A stretch of 64,000 nucleotides of DNA from Streptomyces dangxiongensis (GTDB lineage Bacteria > Actinomycetota > Actinomycetes > Streptomycetales > Streptomycetaceae): positions 6,262,001-6,326,000 of the forward strand of contig NZ_CP033073.1 of assembly GCF_003675325.1 (NCBI RefSeq), written 5' to 3'. The stretch's first letter is position 1; the number at the start of each line of letters is the position of its first letter. Shown here piece by piece: positions 1-8,810 of this stretch. The position numbers and the translations under genes are program-made. Below the pieces are notes generated by a model. It made no database searches, was not told where the DNA came from, and was given only the letters and a program-made list of their open reading frames with translations.

Positions 1-1514
1 GCCGACCTCGCGGAGCTGGCCCCGCACGTCCAGGGCCTGGACGAACTCCGGGACGCGCTGGCCGACTTCACCCCCGAGGCCGTGGCCCCCGCCTGCGACC
101 TGGACGCCGGAGTCGTCCGCACCCTGGCCCGCGAACTGGCCGCCGCCCCGGCCGCCGCCGTCTACGCCCGCATCGGTAGCTGCACCGTCCCGCACGGCAC
201 CCTGGCGAGCTGGCTGGTCGACGTCCTCAACATCCTCACCGGCAACCTGGACCGCCCCGGCGGCGCCCTCTTCCCGCAGGCCGCCACCGACCGGACGCCG
301 CGCCCGGCGGGCCCCGGCCGCGGGTTCGCCCTCGGGCCGCTGGCACTCCCGGGTCGGGCGGCACCCGGAGGCCAAGGGCGAACTGCCCCTGTCGGCGCTC
401 GCGGAGGAGATCGACACGACGACCGGCACCGGCGAACCGGTCCGCGCGCTGATCGCCGTCGCCGCCAATCCGGTGCTCTCCGCGCCCGACGGCGACCGGC
501 TCGACAAGGCCCTGGCCTCCCTGGACTTCATGGTCAGCGTCGACCCGTACCTCAACGAGACCTCGCGCCACGCCCACGTCGTCCTGCCCCCGCCCCCGCC
601 CGCCCAGAGCCCGCACCACGACTTCGCCTTCAACACCCTCGCCGTCCGCAACCAGGTCCGCTACACCCGCCCGGCCGTCCCGCTGGAGCCCGGGCCGCAT
701 GGCCGAGAGCGAGATCCTGGCCCGCCTGGTCCTTGCGGTCTCCGGCATGCACGGCACGGACCCGGCCGCCGTCGACGCGATGGTCATCGACCAGACCCTC
801 GCCAAGGCGGTCGAGGACGAGTACGCGCCGGTGCACGGCCGGGACCCGCGCGCCCTCGCAGATCAGCTCACCGGCGACAACGGCCCCGAACGGCGGCTCG
901 ACATGATGCTGCGCCTCGGCCCGTACGGCGACGGCTTCGGCGCCCGGCCCGACGGGCTGAGCCTGGCCCGGCTGCTCGCCCACCCGCACGGCATCGACCT
1001 CGGTCCGCTGCGCCCCCGCCTGCCCCAGCCGCTCAGGACCCGCAGCGGCAGGATCGAGCTGCTGCCCGAGCCGATCGCCGGCGACCTGCCCCGGCTGCGC
1101 AGGGCCCTGCGCGAACGCCCCGCGGGACTCGTCCTCGTCGGCCGCCGCCACCTGCGCTCCAACAACAGTTGGATGCACAACGTGCCCGCCCTGACCGGCG
1201 GCAGCAACCGCTGCACCCTGCACATCCACCCCGAGGACGCCGCCCGGCTCGGCGTCCGGGACGGCGCAGGCGTGCGCGTCAAGGGCGCCGGGGGAGAGGT
1301 GGTGGCCCCCGCCGAGGTCACCGACGGCGTCCGGCCCGGGGTGGTGAGCCTGCCGCACGGCTGGGGCCACGACCGCCCCGGCACCCGGCTCGGTCACGCC
1401 TCCACCGTGCCCGGCGTCAACGTCAACCAGTTGCTCGACGGCAGCCTGCTCGACCCGCTGTCGGGCAACGCGGTGCTCAACGGCATCCCCGTCGAGGTCG
1501 TCGCACTGCTGTGA
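1..1514 (+). pseudogene. Molybdopterin-dependent oxidoreductase, C-terminal part, two frameshifts
   Basis: The sequence enters inside the gene and reads the back half of a formate dehydrogenase/nitrate reductase-like molybdopterin oxidoreductase. It shows a segment ending LNILTGNLDRPGGALFP, then the blocks NPVLS, DPYLNETSRHAHVVLPP and a C-terminal molydopterin-dinucleotide-binding part with RSNNSWMHNVP and VNVNQLLDG. These family blocks lie in three successive frames: frame 1 up to about 333, frame 2 from about 335 to 692, frame 3 from about 693 to the stop at 1512-1514. Both switches are cured by removing one G from a GGG run at 334-336 and 692-694, each inside the same string CGGGCCGC. Either the gene is decayed or these are systematic base-calling errors; the intact blocks on both sides favour errors or very recent mutation. 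The substrate cannot be told, and the start lies outside the window. Confidence 0.8.
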
Positions 1515-1572
1515 CCTGGACTTCTGCGCTTATTGCTCGCACGTCAACCACTTGTTAACGCCGAGTGAACGG

Positions 1573-1630
1573 ACCTAACGTCAACGCACCGCCGGCCCCC
1601 AGGTGGGATGTTCAAGGGCGAACGTTAGGT
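1573..1630. promoter_or_regulatory. Inverted repeat upstream of the CitMHS gene
   Basis: ACCTAACGT at 1573-1581 is the exact reverse complement of ACGTTAGGT at 1622-1630. The second arm ends 9 bp before the proposed transporter start. Two arms 40 bp apart immediately before a carboxylate transporter gene could be regulator sites. No regulator gene adjoins, so the link is inference. Confidence 0.4.
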
Positions 1631-1638
1631 ATCCATTC

Positions 1639-3102
1639 ATGCTGACCATCCTCGGCTTCGCCATGATCGCGACCTTCCTGGTCCTGATCATGCTGAAGAA
1701 GATGTCGCCGATCGCGGCGCTCGTGCTCGTACCCGCGCTGTTCTGCGTGTGCGTGGGCAAGGGCGCCAAGCTCGGCGACTACGTCATCGACGGCGTCACC
1801 AGCCTCGCCCCCACCGCGGCGATGCTCATGTTCGCGATCGTCTACTTCGGTGTGATGATCGACGTCGGCCTCTTCGACCCGGTCGTACGGGGCATTCTGA
1901 GGTTCTGCAAGGCCGACCCGCTGCGCATCGTCGTCGGTACCGCGGTCCTCGCCGCGATCGTCTCCCTGGACGGCGACGGCTCCACCACGTTCATGATCAC
2001 CGTGTCGGCGATGTACCCGCTGTACAAGCGACTGAAGATGTCCCTGGTCGTGATGACGGGCGTCGCCGCCATGGCCAACGGCGTGATGAACACGCTGCCC
2101 TGGGGCGGCCCCACCGCCCGGGCCGCCACCGCGCTCAAGGTCGACGCGAGCGACATCTTCGTGCCGATGATCCCGGCGCTGGCCGTGGGGCTGGCGTTCG
2201 TGTTCGCCCTGGCCTTCGTCCTCGGCCGCCGCGAGCGCAGGCGGCTCGGCGTGCTCACCCTGGACGAGGTCCTCGTGGAGGGGACCGAGACGGTCCTGGC
2301 CGGCGCGGGCAACGCCAACGGCGCGAAGACCCGCGGGGGTCCGGCCTCCGACATCGGCGCGAAGGGCGCCGGGGGTCCGGCTGCCGGCACCGGCGCGGAG
2401 AGCACCGGAGGTCCGGGCCCGGGTACGGACGCCGCTCCCGACGAGCCCGAGGACGACGGCCTTCAGGGGCTGGACCCGGAACGCCCCACCCTGCGCCCCC
2501 GGCTGTACTGGTTCAACGCGCTGCTCACGGTCGTCCTGCTCACCGCCATGATCATGGAATGGCTGCCGATCCCAGTGCTGTTCCTGCTCGGCGCGGCCCT
2601 CGCCCTGACCGTCAACTTCCCGCACATGCCGGACCAGAAGGCCCGCGTCGCCGCCCACGCCGAGAACGTCCTCAACGTCTCCGGCATGGTGTTCGCCGCC
2701 GCCGTCTTCACAGGCGTCCTCCAGGGCACCGGCATGGTCGACCACATGGCCGGATGGCTGGTCGACAACATCCCCGCCGGCATGGGCCCGCACATGGCCG
2801 CCGTCACCGGCGTGCTGAGCATCCCGCTCACGTACTTCATGTCCAACGACGGTTTCTACTTCGGCGTCCTGCCGGTGCTCGCCGAGGCCGGCCACGCGCA
2901 CGGCGTCTCCTCGCTGGAGATCGCCCGCGCCTCGATCATCGGGCAGCCCCTGCACATGTCCAGCCCGCTCGTCCCCGCCGTGTACGTCCTGGTCGGCATG
3001 GCCAAGGTCGAGTTCGGCGACCACACCCGGTTCGTGGTCAAGTGGGCCGCGCTCACCTCCCTGGTGGTGCTCGGCGCCGGCATCGTGTTCGGCATCGTCT
3101 GA
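1639..3102 (+). CDS. CitMHS-family citrate-metal symporter
   Basis: A 487-residue polytopic membrane protein of the CitMHS family, which imports citrate complexed with a divalent metal ion using the proton gradient. It shows the alternating long hydrophobic segments of the family. Conserved-looking stretches include the N-terminal MLTILGFAMIATFLVLIMLK, SLDGDGSTTFMITVSAMYPLY and NTLPWGGPTARAAT, and near the end YFMSNDGFYFGVLPVLAEAG. A hydrophilic Gly/Pro-rich loop at about residues 228-275 is longer than usual for the family; its core (about residues 228-263) is built from three 12-residue repeats. I chose ATG 1639 because it opens directly into the first membrane helix. A GTG at 1603 would add 12 residues of non-hydrophobic sequence overlapping the inverted repeat. 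It stands alone between the molybdoenzyme and the MFS remnant. The metal preference (Mg versus Ca/Fe) cannot be read from the sequence. Confidence 0.9.
   Translation: MLTILGFAMIATFLVLIMLKKMSPIAALVLVPALFCVCVGKGAKLGDYVIDGVTSLAPTAAMLMFAIVYFGVMIDVGLFDPVVRGILRFCKADPLRIVVGTAVLAAIVSLDGDGSTTFMITVSAMYPLYKRLKMSLVVMTGVAAMANGVMNTLPWGGPTARAATALKVDASDIFVPMIPALAVGLAFVFALAFVLGRRERRRLGVLTLDEVLVEGTETVLAGAGNANGAKTRGGPASDIGAKGAGGPAAGTGAESTGGPGPGTDAAPDEPEDDGLQGLDPERPTLRPRLYWFNALLTVVLLTAMIMEWLPIPVLFLLGAALALTVNFPHMPDQKARVAAHAENVLNVSGMVFAAAVFTGVLQGTGMVDHMAGWLVDNIPAGMGPHMAAVTGVLSIPLTYFMSNDGFYFGVLPVLAEAGHAHGVSSLEIARASIIGQPLHMSSPLVPAVYVLVGMAKVEFGDHTRFVVKWAALTSLVVLGAGIVFGIV
2320..2427 (+). repeat. Three in-frame 36-bp tandem repeats in the CitMHS loop
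   Basis: Units at 2320-2355, 2356-2391 and 2392-2427 each start GGCGCG and contain GGTCCGG. They encode GAKTRGGPASDI, GAKGAGGPAAGT and GAESTGGPGPGT. They sit in the central cytoplasmic loop, where copy number could vary without breaking the reading frame. Confidence 0.8.
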
Positions 3103-3125
3103 CCGCGGCGGGGGAGGTCGTGTCC

Positions 3126-3919
3126 ATGGGGTCCGGTGGGAACCGCGGCTGGCTGCCGCGCCTCGTCCTCGCCTTCGGCTGTGCGCAGGGGGCGGTGTCG
3201 ATGGCCCGGCCCGCCGTCTCCTACCGGGCCCTGGCATTGGGCGCCGACGAGCGGGCGGTCGGTGTCATCGCGGGCGTCTACGCCCTGCTGCCGCTGTTCG
3301 CGGCCGTACCGCTCGGCCGCCGCACCGACCACGGCCGCTGCGCGCCCCTGCTCCCGTCGGGCGTGGCCCTCATCGCCGGCGGCTGCGCGCTCAGCGGACT
3401 CGCCGGCTCGCTGTGGGCGATGGCCGTGTGGAGCGGGGTGATGGGCCTCGGCCACCTCTGCTTCGTGATCGGCGCCCAGTCGCTGGTGGCCCGCCGGTCC
3501 GCGCCGTACGAACAGGACCGCGACTTCGGCCACTTCACCGTCGGCGCCTCCCTCGGCCAGCTCGTCGGGCCCGTGGCCGCGGGCGCCCTCGTCGGCGGCC
3601 CCGACATGGCGCGCGGCAGTGCGCTCGCCCTCGTCACGGCGGGCGCGGGCGCGGCCGTCGCGTTCACGTCGCTGTGGCGCGTGGAGGACCGTACGGCCGT
3701 CACCTCCGGCCCGGGGCGGGGCGCACGCGTGCCGGTCACCGGCATCCTGCGCGCCGGGGCGTGCTGATGCTGGGGGCGTTGCTGCTGCTGTCGTCGGGCG
3801 TGGCACTGCGCTCGCCGGGCCGGCCGGAGGGAGCGTGCGGAGTGCGGGAGGGGTCGCCCGGACGGGTGAACGAGGTCCGGTCGGAGCGTCCGGGACTGCG
3901 CCGCACGAGCGACTTCTGA
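3126..3919 (+). pseudogene. MFS transporter remnant with internal deletion
   Basis: ATG 3126 has a good ribosome site (GGGGAGG at 3111-3117). The product reads as the N-terminal half of a 12-helix major facilitator protein: about six hydrophobic helices and the loop LGRRTDHGR typical between helices 2 and 3. It runs into a stop at 3765-3767 after 213 residues, where about 400 are expected. Directly at the stop, another frame continues with VLMLGALLLLSSGVALRSPG, which looks like the last helix and tail of the same family. The simplest reading is an out-of-frame deletion of roughly 180 codons near 3750-3765, which removed helices 7-11. The N-terminal piece may still be translated but should not transport. 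The tail frame stays open to 3919, though its last 25 residues look non-native. Substrate unknown. Confidence 0.7.
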
Positions 3920-3982
3920 CGGCGCGTCGGGCGTCGGTCCCGGCTCGCGCGGTGTGGATGGCGCAGAGTCCAGGCGAAAGAG

Positions 3983-4000
3983 CGATTTGTATGAAAATCG
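3983..4000. promoter_or_regulatory. Inverted repeat before the secreted-protein gene
   Basis: CGATTT (3983-3988) and AAATCG (3995-4000) form a short AT-rich inverted repeat about 20 bp before ATG 4021, just ahead of the ribosome site CGGAGGAAC. It could be an operator or part of the promoter; nothing more is visible. Confidence 0.3.
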
Positions 4001-4020
4001 TCTGACTCGGAGGAACATCC

Positions 4021-4683
4021 ATGCCCACCCTGAAACTCCCACGAAGCCTCGGCTCGCGCGCGGGCGCCACCGTCATTCTCTCCGCTCTCGCGGCATCCGG
4101 CGCGTCGTGGGTGGCGGCGCCGGCGGCGGTGGCCCAGGGGGAGAACGGCGACATCAGGATCCACCGCGTGGGCGTGCCCTTCGGGGTCTCGAAGGACGAT
4201 CCGGTGGTGTGCAGGTTCTACCTCGACGCCGTCAACTTCGACGTGCTGCCCACCATCGCCTACACCATCACACCGCAGCCCCCGCTGCCGACCTCGGCCA
4301 CCGTCGCCGGCACCATCCCGCTCGCCGGGGGCGCCGGTCATACCGACCCGCTCGGTCTGGCCGACGGTCAGTACAGGCTCACCTGGGTGGTGGCGGGCGC
4401 CCCCAAGGAGAAGGTCTTCCGGGTGCGGTGCAAGGACGAGCACCAGGAGGAGGGGCACGGGGGCCCGAACGGTCAGATCGCCGACGACCAGCACAATGAC
4501 GGTGCGTGGGGCAAGAGCGACCAGGGCGGCCCCAAGGGCGGTGTGCACGCGGGCGGCGGCGGACTCATCGACACGGCCGCCGCGTACTCCCCGGTGGCCG
4601 CCGCGGCCGTCGTGGGCCTGATCGCCGTCAGCGGTGTCGTGTACGTCCGGGTGGTCCGCCGGCGGCCCCATGGTGCCGCGTAG
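4021..4683 (+). CDS. Secreted, C-terminally membrane-anchored protein of unknown function
   Basis: A 220-residue protein that starts after an excellent ribosome site. It has a basic N-terminus, a hydrophobic stretch and an Ala-rich cleavage region (AAPAAVAQG), which reads as a Sec signal peptide ending near residue 39. The middle (about 40-140) looks like a small beta-rich extracellular domain with two cysteines (VVCRFY and RVRCKDE). A hydrophilic Gly/His/Asp linker follows. A final hydrophobic helix at about 186-208 with a basic tail VRRRPHG anchors it. There is no LPXTG or LAXTG motif before that helix, although the next gene is a sortase whose start overlaps this gene by 14 bp. The overlap argues for joint function. 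I do not recognise the family. Confidence 0.75.
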   Translation: MPTLKLPRSLGSRAGATVILSALAASGASWVAAPAAVAQGENGDIRIHRVGVPFGVSKDDPVVCRFYLDAVNFDVLPTIAYTITPQPPLPTSATVAGTIPLAGGAGHTDPLGLADGQYRLTWVVAGAPKEKVFRVRCKDEHQEEGHGGPNGQIADDQHNDGAWGKSDQGGPKGGVHAGGGGLIDTAAAYSPVAAAAVVGLIAVSGVVYVRVVRRRPHGAA

Positions 4684-5386
4684 GCGCCGACGCAGGCCCT
4701 GGTACCGCACCCGCGCCTACCGCCTGGCCAGGACGGCCGCGCTCGTGGTCGTCCTGGTGACGGTCGGCAACCGGTGCGGGCGGGACGGCGGCCCGGGCCT
4801 GCCCGGCCGGCCGGGCGGCCCGGACGCCGTGGCGGCCGCCGGCGCGGGCTCCACCCGGGCCGACGGACGGGGCCCCGGGCCGGACGACCCCGAGCCCTCC
4901 GTCACCGCGGGGCCCCCGCCGCGTCCGCTGCCCCGCTCCCGGCCGACATCCTTCCGGGTGCCCTCCCTGGGGATCGACGCCCCGGTCACCCCGCTCCGGC
5001 TGGACGCGAACCGGCGGCTGGAGACGCCGCCCGTCGACCGGCCCAAGCTGGTCGGCTGGTACCAGGGCGGCCCCACGCCGGGTGAGTCCGGCACCGCGGT
5101 CGCCGTCGGCCACCGCGACACCAGGATTGGACCCGCCGTGTTCTCGGGGCTCGCCCTGGTCCGGCCCGGCAAGCCCGTCGAGGTGCGGCGGGCGGACGGC
5201 CGCACCGCCGTCTACACCGTGGACCGCGTGCGGGTCTTCGACAAGAACGGCTTCCCCGACACGGAGGTCTACGGGCCCTCCGGGCGTCCGGAGCTGCGGA
5301 TCCTCACCTGCGGCGGCCTCTTCAGCCGGCGCACCGGCTACACCAGCAACGTGGTGGTCTTCGCCCACCTGACCGCGACGAAGTGA
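4670..5386 (+). CDS. Class E/F sortase
   Basis: A 238-residue membrane-anchored transpeptidase with a basic N-terminus, one hydrophobic helix ([12 protein letters not shown]), a long Gly/Pro/Arg linker and a C-terminal sortase domain. The catalytic set is visible: His in AVGHRDT, Cys in RILTCGG, and Arg just after it in [14 protein letters not shown]. Sortases join proteins bearing a C-terminal sorting signal to the cell wall; the short form with VGHRDT fits the actinobacterial E/F group. ATG 4670 overlaps the end of the upstream secreted-protein gene, so the two are probably translated together. That partner lacks a canonical sorting signal. A GTG at 4634 is possible but would overlap further. 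The only LAXTG protein in the window is ChpC at 44844-45602, which is usually served by other sortases. Confidence 0.88.
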   Translation: MVPRRRRRRPWYRTRAYRLARTAALVVVLVTVGNRCGRDGGPGLPGRPGGPDAVAAAGAGSTRADGRGPGPDDPEPSVTAGPPPRPLPRSRPTSFRVPSLGIDAPVTPLRLDANRRLETPPVDRPKLVGWYQGGPTPGESGTAVAVGHRDTRIGPAVFSGLALVRPGKPVEVRRADGRTAVYTVDRVRVFDKNGFPDTEVYGPSGRPELRILTCGGLFSRRTGYTSNVVVFAHLTATK

Positions 5387-5468
5387 CCGGCGGACCGGCC
5401 GCTACGGGTTCTCCGACCCTACCGGCCGGTCCATTCCGGTGACGTCCTTCGCGCCGGCGTCCTCGGCC

Positions 5469-5508
5469 GTGACGGCCCTCGCGGTGACGGCCCTCGCGGT
5501 GACGGCCC
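5469..5508 (+). repeat. 15-bp tandem repeat before the aldehyde dehydrogenase gene
   Basis: GTGACGGCCCTCGCG occurs at 5469-5483 and again at 5484-5498, followed by a partial third copy from 5499. It lies in the non-coding gap after the sortase gene and upstream of the 5544 operator. No function is evident. Confidence 0.6.
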
Positions 5509-5543
5509 CTGACGTCTGCGGACCGGGAATGTCTGGCGCTGGA

Positions 5544-5562
5544 AAACTATCACCGCTAGTTT
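5544..5562. promoter_or_regulatory. Candidate TetR operator, copy 1 (AAACTA-N7-TAGTTT)
   Basis: AAACTATCACCGCTAGTTT is a 19-bp palindrome with six-base arms around a 7-bp centre, located 38 bp before ATG 5601. A near copy lies at 8811-8829 beside the TetR gene at 8140-8784. The shared sequence and spacing suggest that this TetR controls the aldehyde/alcohol dehydrogenase genes. Confidence 0.6.
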
Positions 5563-5600
5563 GTGTGCCGGACGACGCGGACCCGCCGGGAGGAAGCAGC

Positions 5601-6989
5601 ATGAAGGCACACGACGCCCTGTACATCGACGGCGCCTGGCGCCCCGCGGACAGCGGGGACGTGATCGAGGTCGTGAACCCCGCCGACGAGCAGGTCATCG
5701 GCCGGGTCCCGGCGGGCGGGGCCCTGGACGTCGACACCGCCGTCCGGGCCGCGCGCGCCGCCCTGCCCGCCTGGGCGGCCACGCCCCCGGCCGAGCGGGC
5801 CGCACGCCTGGCCGCCCTCCGGGACGCCCTCGTGGCCCGCAAGGACGAGATCGCCGCGACGGTCACCGCCGAACTGGGCTCACCCCCGCAGTTCTCCCAG
5901 GCCGTGCACGCCGGTGTGCCGATCGCGGTCGCCGCCTCCTACGCCGAGCTGGCCGCCTCCCATCCCTTCGAGGAGCGCGTCGGCAACTCCACCGTCCTGC
6001 ACGAACCGGTCGGCGTGGTCGGCGCGATCACCCCCTGGAACTACCCTCTCCACCAGATCGTCGCCAAGGTCGCCCCCGCGCTCGCCGCGGGCTGCACGGT
6101 CGTCCTCAAGCCTGCCGAGGACACCCCGCTCACCGCCCAGTTGTTCGCCGAGGCGGTCGACGAGGCGGGCGTGCCCGCGGGCGTGTTCAACCTGGTCACC
6201 GGCTTCGGACCGGTCGCCGGACAGGCGCTCGCCGAGCACCCGGGCGTCGACCTGGTCTCCTTCACCGGCTCCACGGCGGTCGGCCGGCGGATCGGCGCGG
6301 TGGCCGGCGCGGCCGTGAAGAAGGTCGCCCTCGAACTGGGCGGCAAGTCCGCCAACGTCATCCTGCCGAGCGCCGACCTCGCCAAGGCCGTCAACGTCGG
6401 CGTGGCCAACGTGATGTCCAACTCCGGCCAGACGTGCAGCGCCTGGACCCGGATGCTGGTCCACCGCGACCGGTACGCGGAGGCCGTCGAGCTGGCCGCT
6501 GCCGCCGCCGCCAAGTACGGCGACCGCATCGGCCCGGTGGTCAGCGCCGGCCAGCGGGCGCGGGTGCGCGGCTACATCGAGAAGGGCATCGCCGAGGGTG
6601 CCCGCCTGGTCGCCGGCGGCCCCGAAGCGCCGCGGGAGAAGGGCTACTTCGTCAGCCCGACCGTCTTCGCCGACGTCACGCCGGAGATGGCCATCGCCCA
6701 GGAGGAGATCTTCGGCCCGGTCCTGTCGGTCCTGGGCTACGATGACGAGGACGACGCCCTGCGCATCGCCAACGGCACGGTGTACGGCCTCGCGGGTGCC
6801 GTCTGGGCCGCCGACGAGGCCGAGGCGGTGGCCTTCGCCCGCCGCATGGACACCGGCCAGGTCGACATCAACGGCGGCCGGTTCAACCCGCTCGCGCCCT
6901 TCGGGGGCTACAAGCAGTCCGGAGTCGGGCGGGAACTCGGCACGCACGGACTCGCGGAGTACCTCCAGACCAAATCCCTCCAGTTCTAA
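5601..6989 (+). CDS. NAD(P)-dependent aldehyde dehydrogenase
   Basis: A 462-residue enzyme of the aldehyde dehydrogenase superfamily, oxidising an aldehyde to its acid with NAD(P)+. It shows the nucleotide-binding segment [10 protein letters not shown] with the following VLKPAEDTP, the Gly-rich [11 protein letters not shown], the general-base glutamate in [10 protein letters not shown], the catalytic cysteine in [11 protein letters not shown], and the C-terminal [19 protein letters not shown] 5601 has GGGAGGA seven bases upstream and gives the usual family length. A Zn alcohol dehydrogenase gene follows 15 bp later. Together they could convert an alcohol to an acid, feeding the acyl-CoA enzymes nearby. 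The candidate operator at 5544 implies repression until an inducer appears. The specific substrate is not evident. Confidence 0.9.
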   Translation: MKAHDALYIDGAWRPADSGDVIEVVNPADEQVIGRVPAGGALDVDTAVRAARAALPAWAATPPAERAARLAALRDALVARKDEIAATVTAELGSPPQFSQAVHAGVPIAVAASYAELAASHPFEERVGNSTVLHEPVGVVGAITPWNYPLHQIVAKVAPALAAGCTVVLKPAEDTPLTAQLFAEAVDEAGVPAGVFNLVTGFGPVAGQALAEHPGVDLVSFTGSTAVGRRIGAVAGAAVKKVALELGGKSANVILPSADLAKAVNVGVANVMSNSGQTCSAWTRMLVHRDRYAEAVELAAAAAAKYGDRIGPVVSAGQRARVRGYIEKGIAEGARLVAGGPEAPREKGYFVSPTVFADVTPEMAIAQEEIFGPVLSVLGYDDEDDALRIANGTVYGLAGAVWAADEAEAVAFARRMDTGQVDINGGRFNPLAPFGGYKQSGVGRELGTHGLAEYLQTKSLQF

Positions 6990-7004
6990 GGGAGTCCGAG
7001 ACCC

Positions 7005-8087
7005 ATGGCCGTACGAGCCGCCGTCCTGCCCGCCATCGGCGCACCGCTGGAGATCACCGGTATCGAGCTGCCCGACCCGGGCCCCGGACAGGTCCGCGTC
7101 CGCGTCGCCGCCGCCGGCGTCTGCCACTCCGACCTGTCGCTGGCGAACGGCACCGTGCGGGTGCCGGTCCCGGCCGTCCTCGGCCACGAGGGCGCCGGCA
7201 CGGTCGTCGCCGTCGGCGAGGGCGTCACCCACGTCGCGCCCGGCGCGTCCGTGGTCCTCAACTGGGCGCCGTCCTGCGGCACCTGCCACGCCTGCACGCT
7301 CGGCGAGGTATGGCTGTGCGCCAACGCCCTGAACGGCGCCGCGGACGTCCACGCCCGCACCGCCGACGGCACCGACCTCCACCCCGGCCTCAACGTCGCG
7401 GCGTTCGCCGAGGAGACGGTGGTCGCCGCGTCCTGCGTGCTGCCGCTGCCCGAGGGGGTGCCGTTGGTGGACGCCGCCCTCCTCGGGTGCGCCGTGCTCA
7501 CCGGGTACGGCGCCGTCCACCACTCGGCGAAGGTCCGGCCCGGTGAGACGGTCGCCGTGTTCGGCGTCGGCGGGGTCGGCCTCGCCACCCTCCAGTCGGC
7601 CCGCATCGCGGGTGCCTCCCGCATCGTCGCGGTCGACGTTTCCCCCGGCAAGGAGGAGCTGGCCCGCGCGGCCGGCGCCACGGACTACGTCCTCGCCTCC
7701 GGCACCACCGCGCGCGAGATCCACGCACTCACCGGCAAGCAGGGCGTCGACGTCTCCGTGGAGTGCGCGGGCCGCGCGGTCTCCATCCGGGCGGCCTGGG
7801 AGTCCACCCGCCGGGGCGGCCGTACGACGGTCGTCGGCATCGGCGGCAAGGACGAGCAGGTCACCTTCAACGCTCTGGAACTCTTCCGCTGGGGCCGCAC
7901 CCTGTCCGGCTGCGTCTACGGCAACAGCGATCCGGCCCGCGACCTCCCCGTCCTCGCCGCGCACGTACGCGAGGGCCGCCTGGACCTCTCCCGGCTGGTG
8001 ACCGAGCGGATCACCCTGGAGGGCATCCCGGCGGCCTTCGACAACATGCTGGCGGGCAAGGGGGGCCGGGCGCTGGTGGTGTTCTGA
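7005..8087 (+). CDS. Zinc-dependent alcohol dehydrogenase
   Basis: A 360-residue medium-chain alcohol dehydrogenase. The catalytic-zinc region is GVCHSD near residue 38 and LGHEGAG near 63. The structural-zinc cysteines are in CGTCHACTLGEVWLC near residues 91-105, and the Rossmann motif is VFGVGGVG near 186. The C-terminal part is full length. The gene starts 15 bp after the aldehyde dehydrogenase stop with GGGAG upstream of ATG 7005, so the two form an operon. The set of four structural cysteines places it with class III-like, long-chain or aryl alcohol dehydrogenases rather than the quinone-reductase branch. It is convergent with the TetR gene at 8140-8784. Confidence 0.9.
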   Translation: MAVRAAVLPAIGAPLEITGIELPDPGPGQVRVRVAAAGVCHSDLSLANGTVRVPVPAVLGHEGAGTVVAVGEGVTHVAPGASVVLNWAPSCGTCHACTLGEVWLCANALNGAADVHARTADGTDLHPGLNVAAFAEETVVAASCVLPLPEGVPLVDAALLGCAVLTGYGAVHHSAKVRPGETVAVFGVGGVGLATLQSARIAGASRIVAVDVSPGKEELARAAGATDYVLASGTTAREIHALTGKQGVDVSVECAGRAVSIRAAWESTRRGGRTTVVGIGGKDEQVTFNALELFRWGRTLSGCVYGNSDPARDLPVLAAHVREGRLDLSRLVTERITLEGIPAAFDNMLAGKGGRALVVF

Positions 8088-8112
8088 GGGACCCTGAGGG
8101 CCCCTGAGGGAC

Positions 8113-8136
8113 GTGGCCACCCGGGGCGGGGGCCAC
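8113..8136. terminator. Hairpin between convergent genes
   Basis: GTGGCC (8113-8118) pairs with GGCCAC (8131-8136), and the stem can extend inwards through CC/GG. It lies between the stops of the alcohol dehydrogenase and the TetR gene and could end both transcripts. The string CCCTGAGGG is repeated just before it. Confidence 0.45.
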
Positions 8137-8139
8137 CTC

Positions 8140-8784
8140 CTACGCGCCCTCCCGCACCTGCTGCCGGTACTGCTGCGCGAGCCCGTCCAGCAGCGCGGTG
8201 AGCCCCGTCTCGAACGCCCGCTCGTCGATCTTCTCCTGCTGATCGGCCAGGAGGTGGGCCTGGCCGAGGTGGGGGTAGTCGGCGGGGTCGTAGGCGCTGG
8301 CGTCGTCCACGAAGCCGCCGGCGAACGAACCGAGCGCCGAGCCCATGATGAAGTACCGCATCAGCGCGCCGATGGAGGTCGCCTGCGCGGGCGGCCAGCC
8401 CGCGTCGACCATCGCGCCGTAGACCGCGTCGGCCAGGCGCAGCGCGGCGGGGCGGCGGCCGGGGCCCCGGGCGAGGACCGGGACGATGTTCGGGTGGTCG
8501 CGCAGGGCGGACCGGTAGGAGACGGCCCAGTCGTGCAGCGCGGTCCGCCACTCCCGGCCGTCCTCGAACATCGACAGATCCACCAGCCCGCTCACCGAGT
8601 CCGCGACCGCCTCCAGGATCTCGTCCTTGGTGCGGAAGTGGTTGTACAGCGAGGGCCCGCTCACCCCCAGCTCGGCGGCGAGCCGGCGCGTGGAGACGGC
8701 CGCCAGGCCCTCCCGGTCCACGAGGTCTCGGGCCGTCTCGACGATCCGGTCGGTGCTGAGGAGGGGCTTGCGCGGTCGGGCCAT
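8140..8784 (-). CDS. TetR-family transcriptional regulator
   Basis: A 214-residue repressor-type protein. The N-terminal helix-turn-helix is TDRIVETARDLVDREGLAAV, then RRLAAELGVSGPSLYNHF around residues 27-45. The rest is the variable helical ligand domain. I use ATG 8784 (MARPRKP); an ATG at 8793 would add MCA. Neither has a Shine-Dalgarno, so the transcript may be leaderless. It is divergent from the acyl-CoA dehydrogenase gene. The palindrome at 8811-8829 between them, repeated at 5544-5562, is the likely autoregulatory operator. Neighbours suggest an acyl-CoA or related thioester ligand; that is inference. Confidence 0.88.
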   Translation of the reverse strand: MARPRKPLLSTDRIVETARDLVDREGLAAVSTRRLAAELGVSGPSLYNHFRTKDEILEAVADSVSGLVDLSMFEDGREWRTALHDWAVSYRSALRDHPNIVPVLARGPGRRPAALRLADAVYGAMVDAGWPPAQATSIGALMRYFIMGSALGSFAGGFVDDASAYDPADYPHLGQAHLLADQQEKIDERAFETGLTALLDGLAQQYRQQVREGA

Positions 8785-8810
8785 GGCGCACATAGTAGGG
8801 CTGCGATCAG

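Noticed and set aside
5880..8120. Very long minus-strand open frames opposite the dehydrogenases, and similar ones elsewhere (for example 1612-3237 and 19747-22791)
   Set aside because: These are typical high-GC antisense shadows, rich in Arg/Gly/His/Asp, and contain no recognisable domain; the plus-strand genes explain the DNA.
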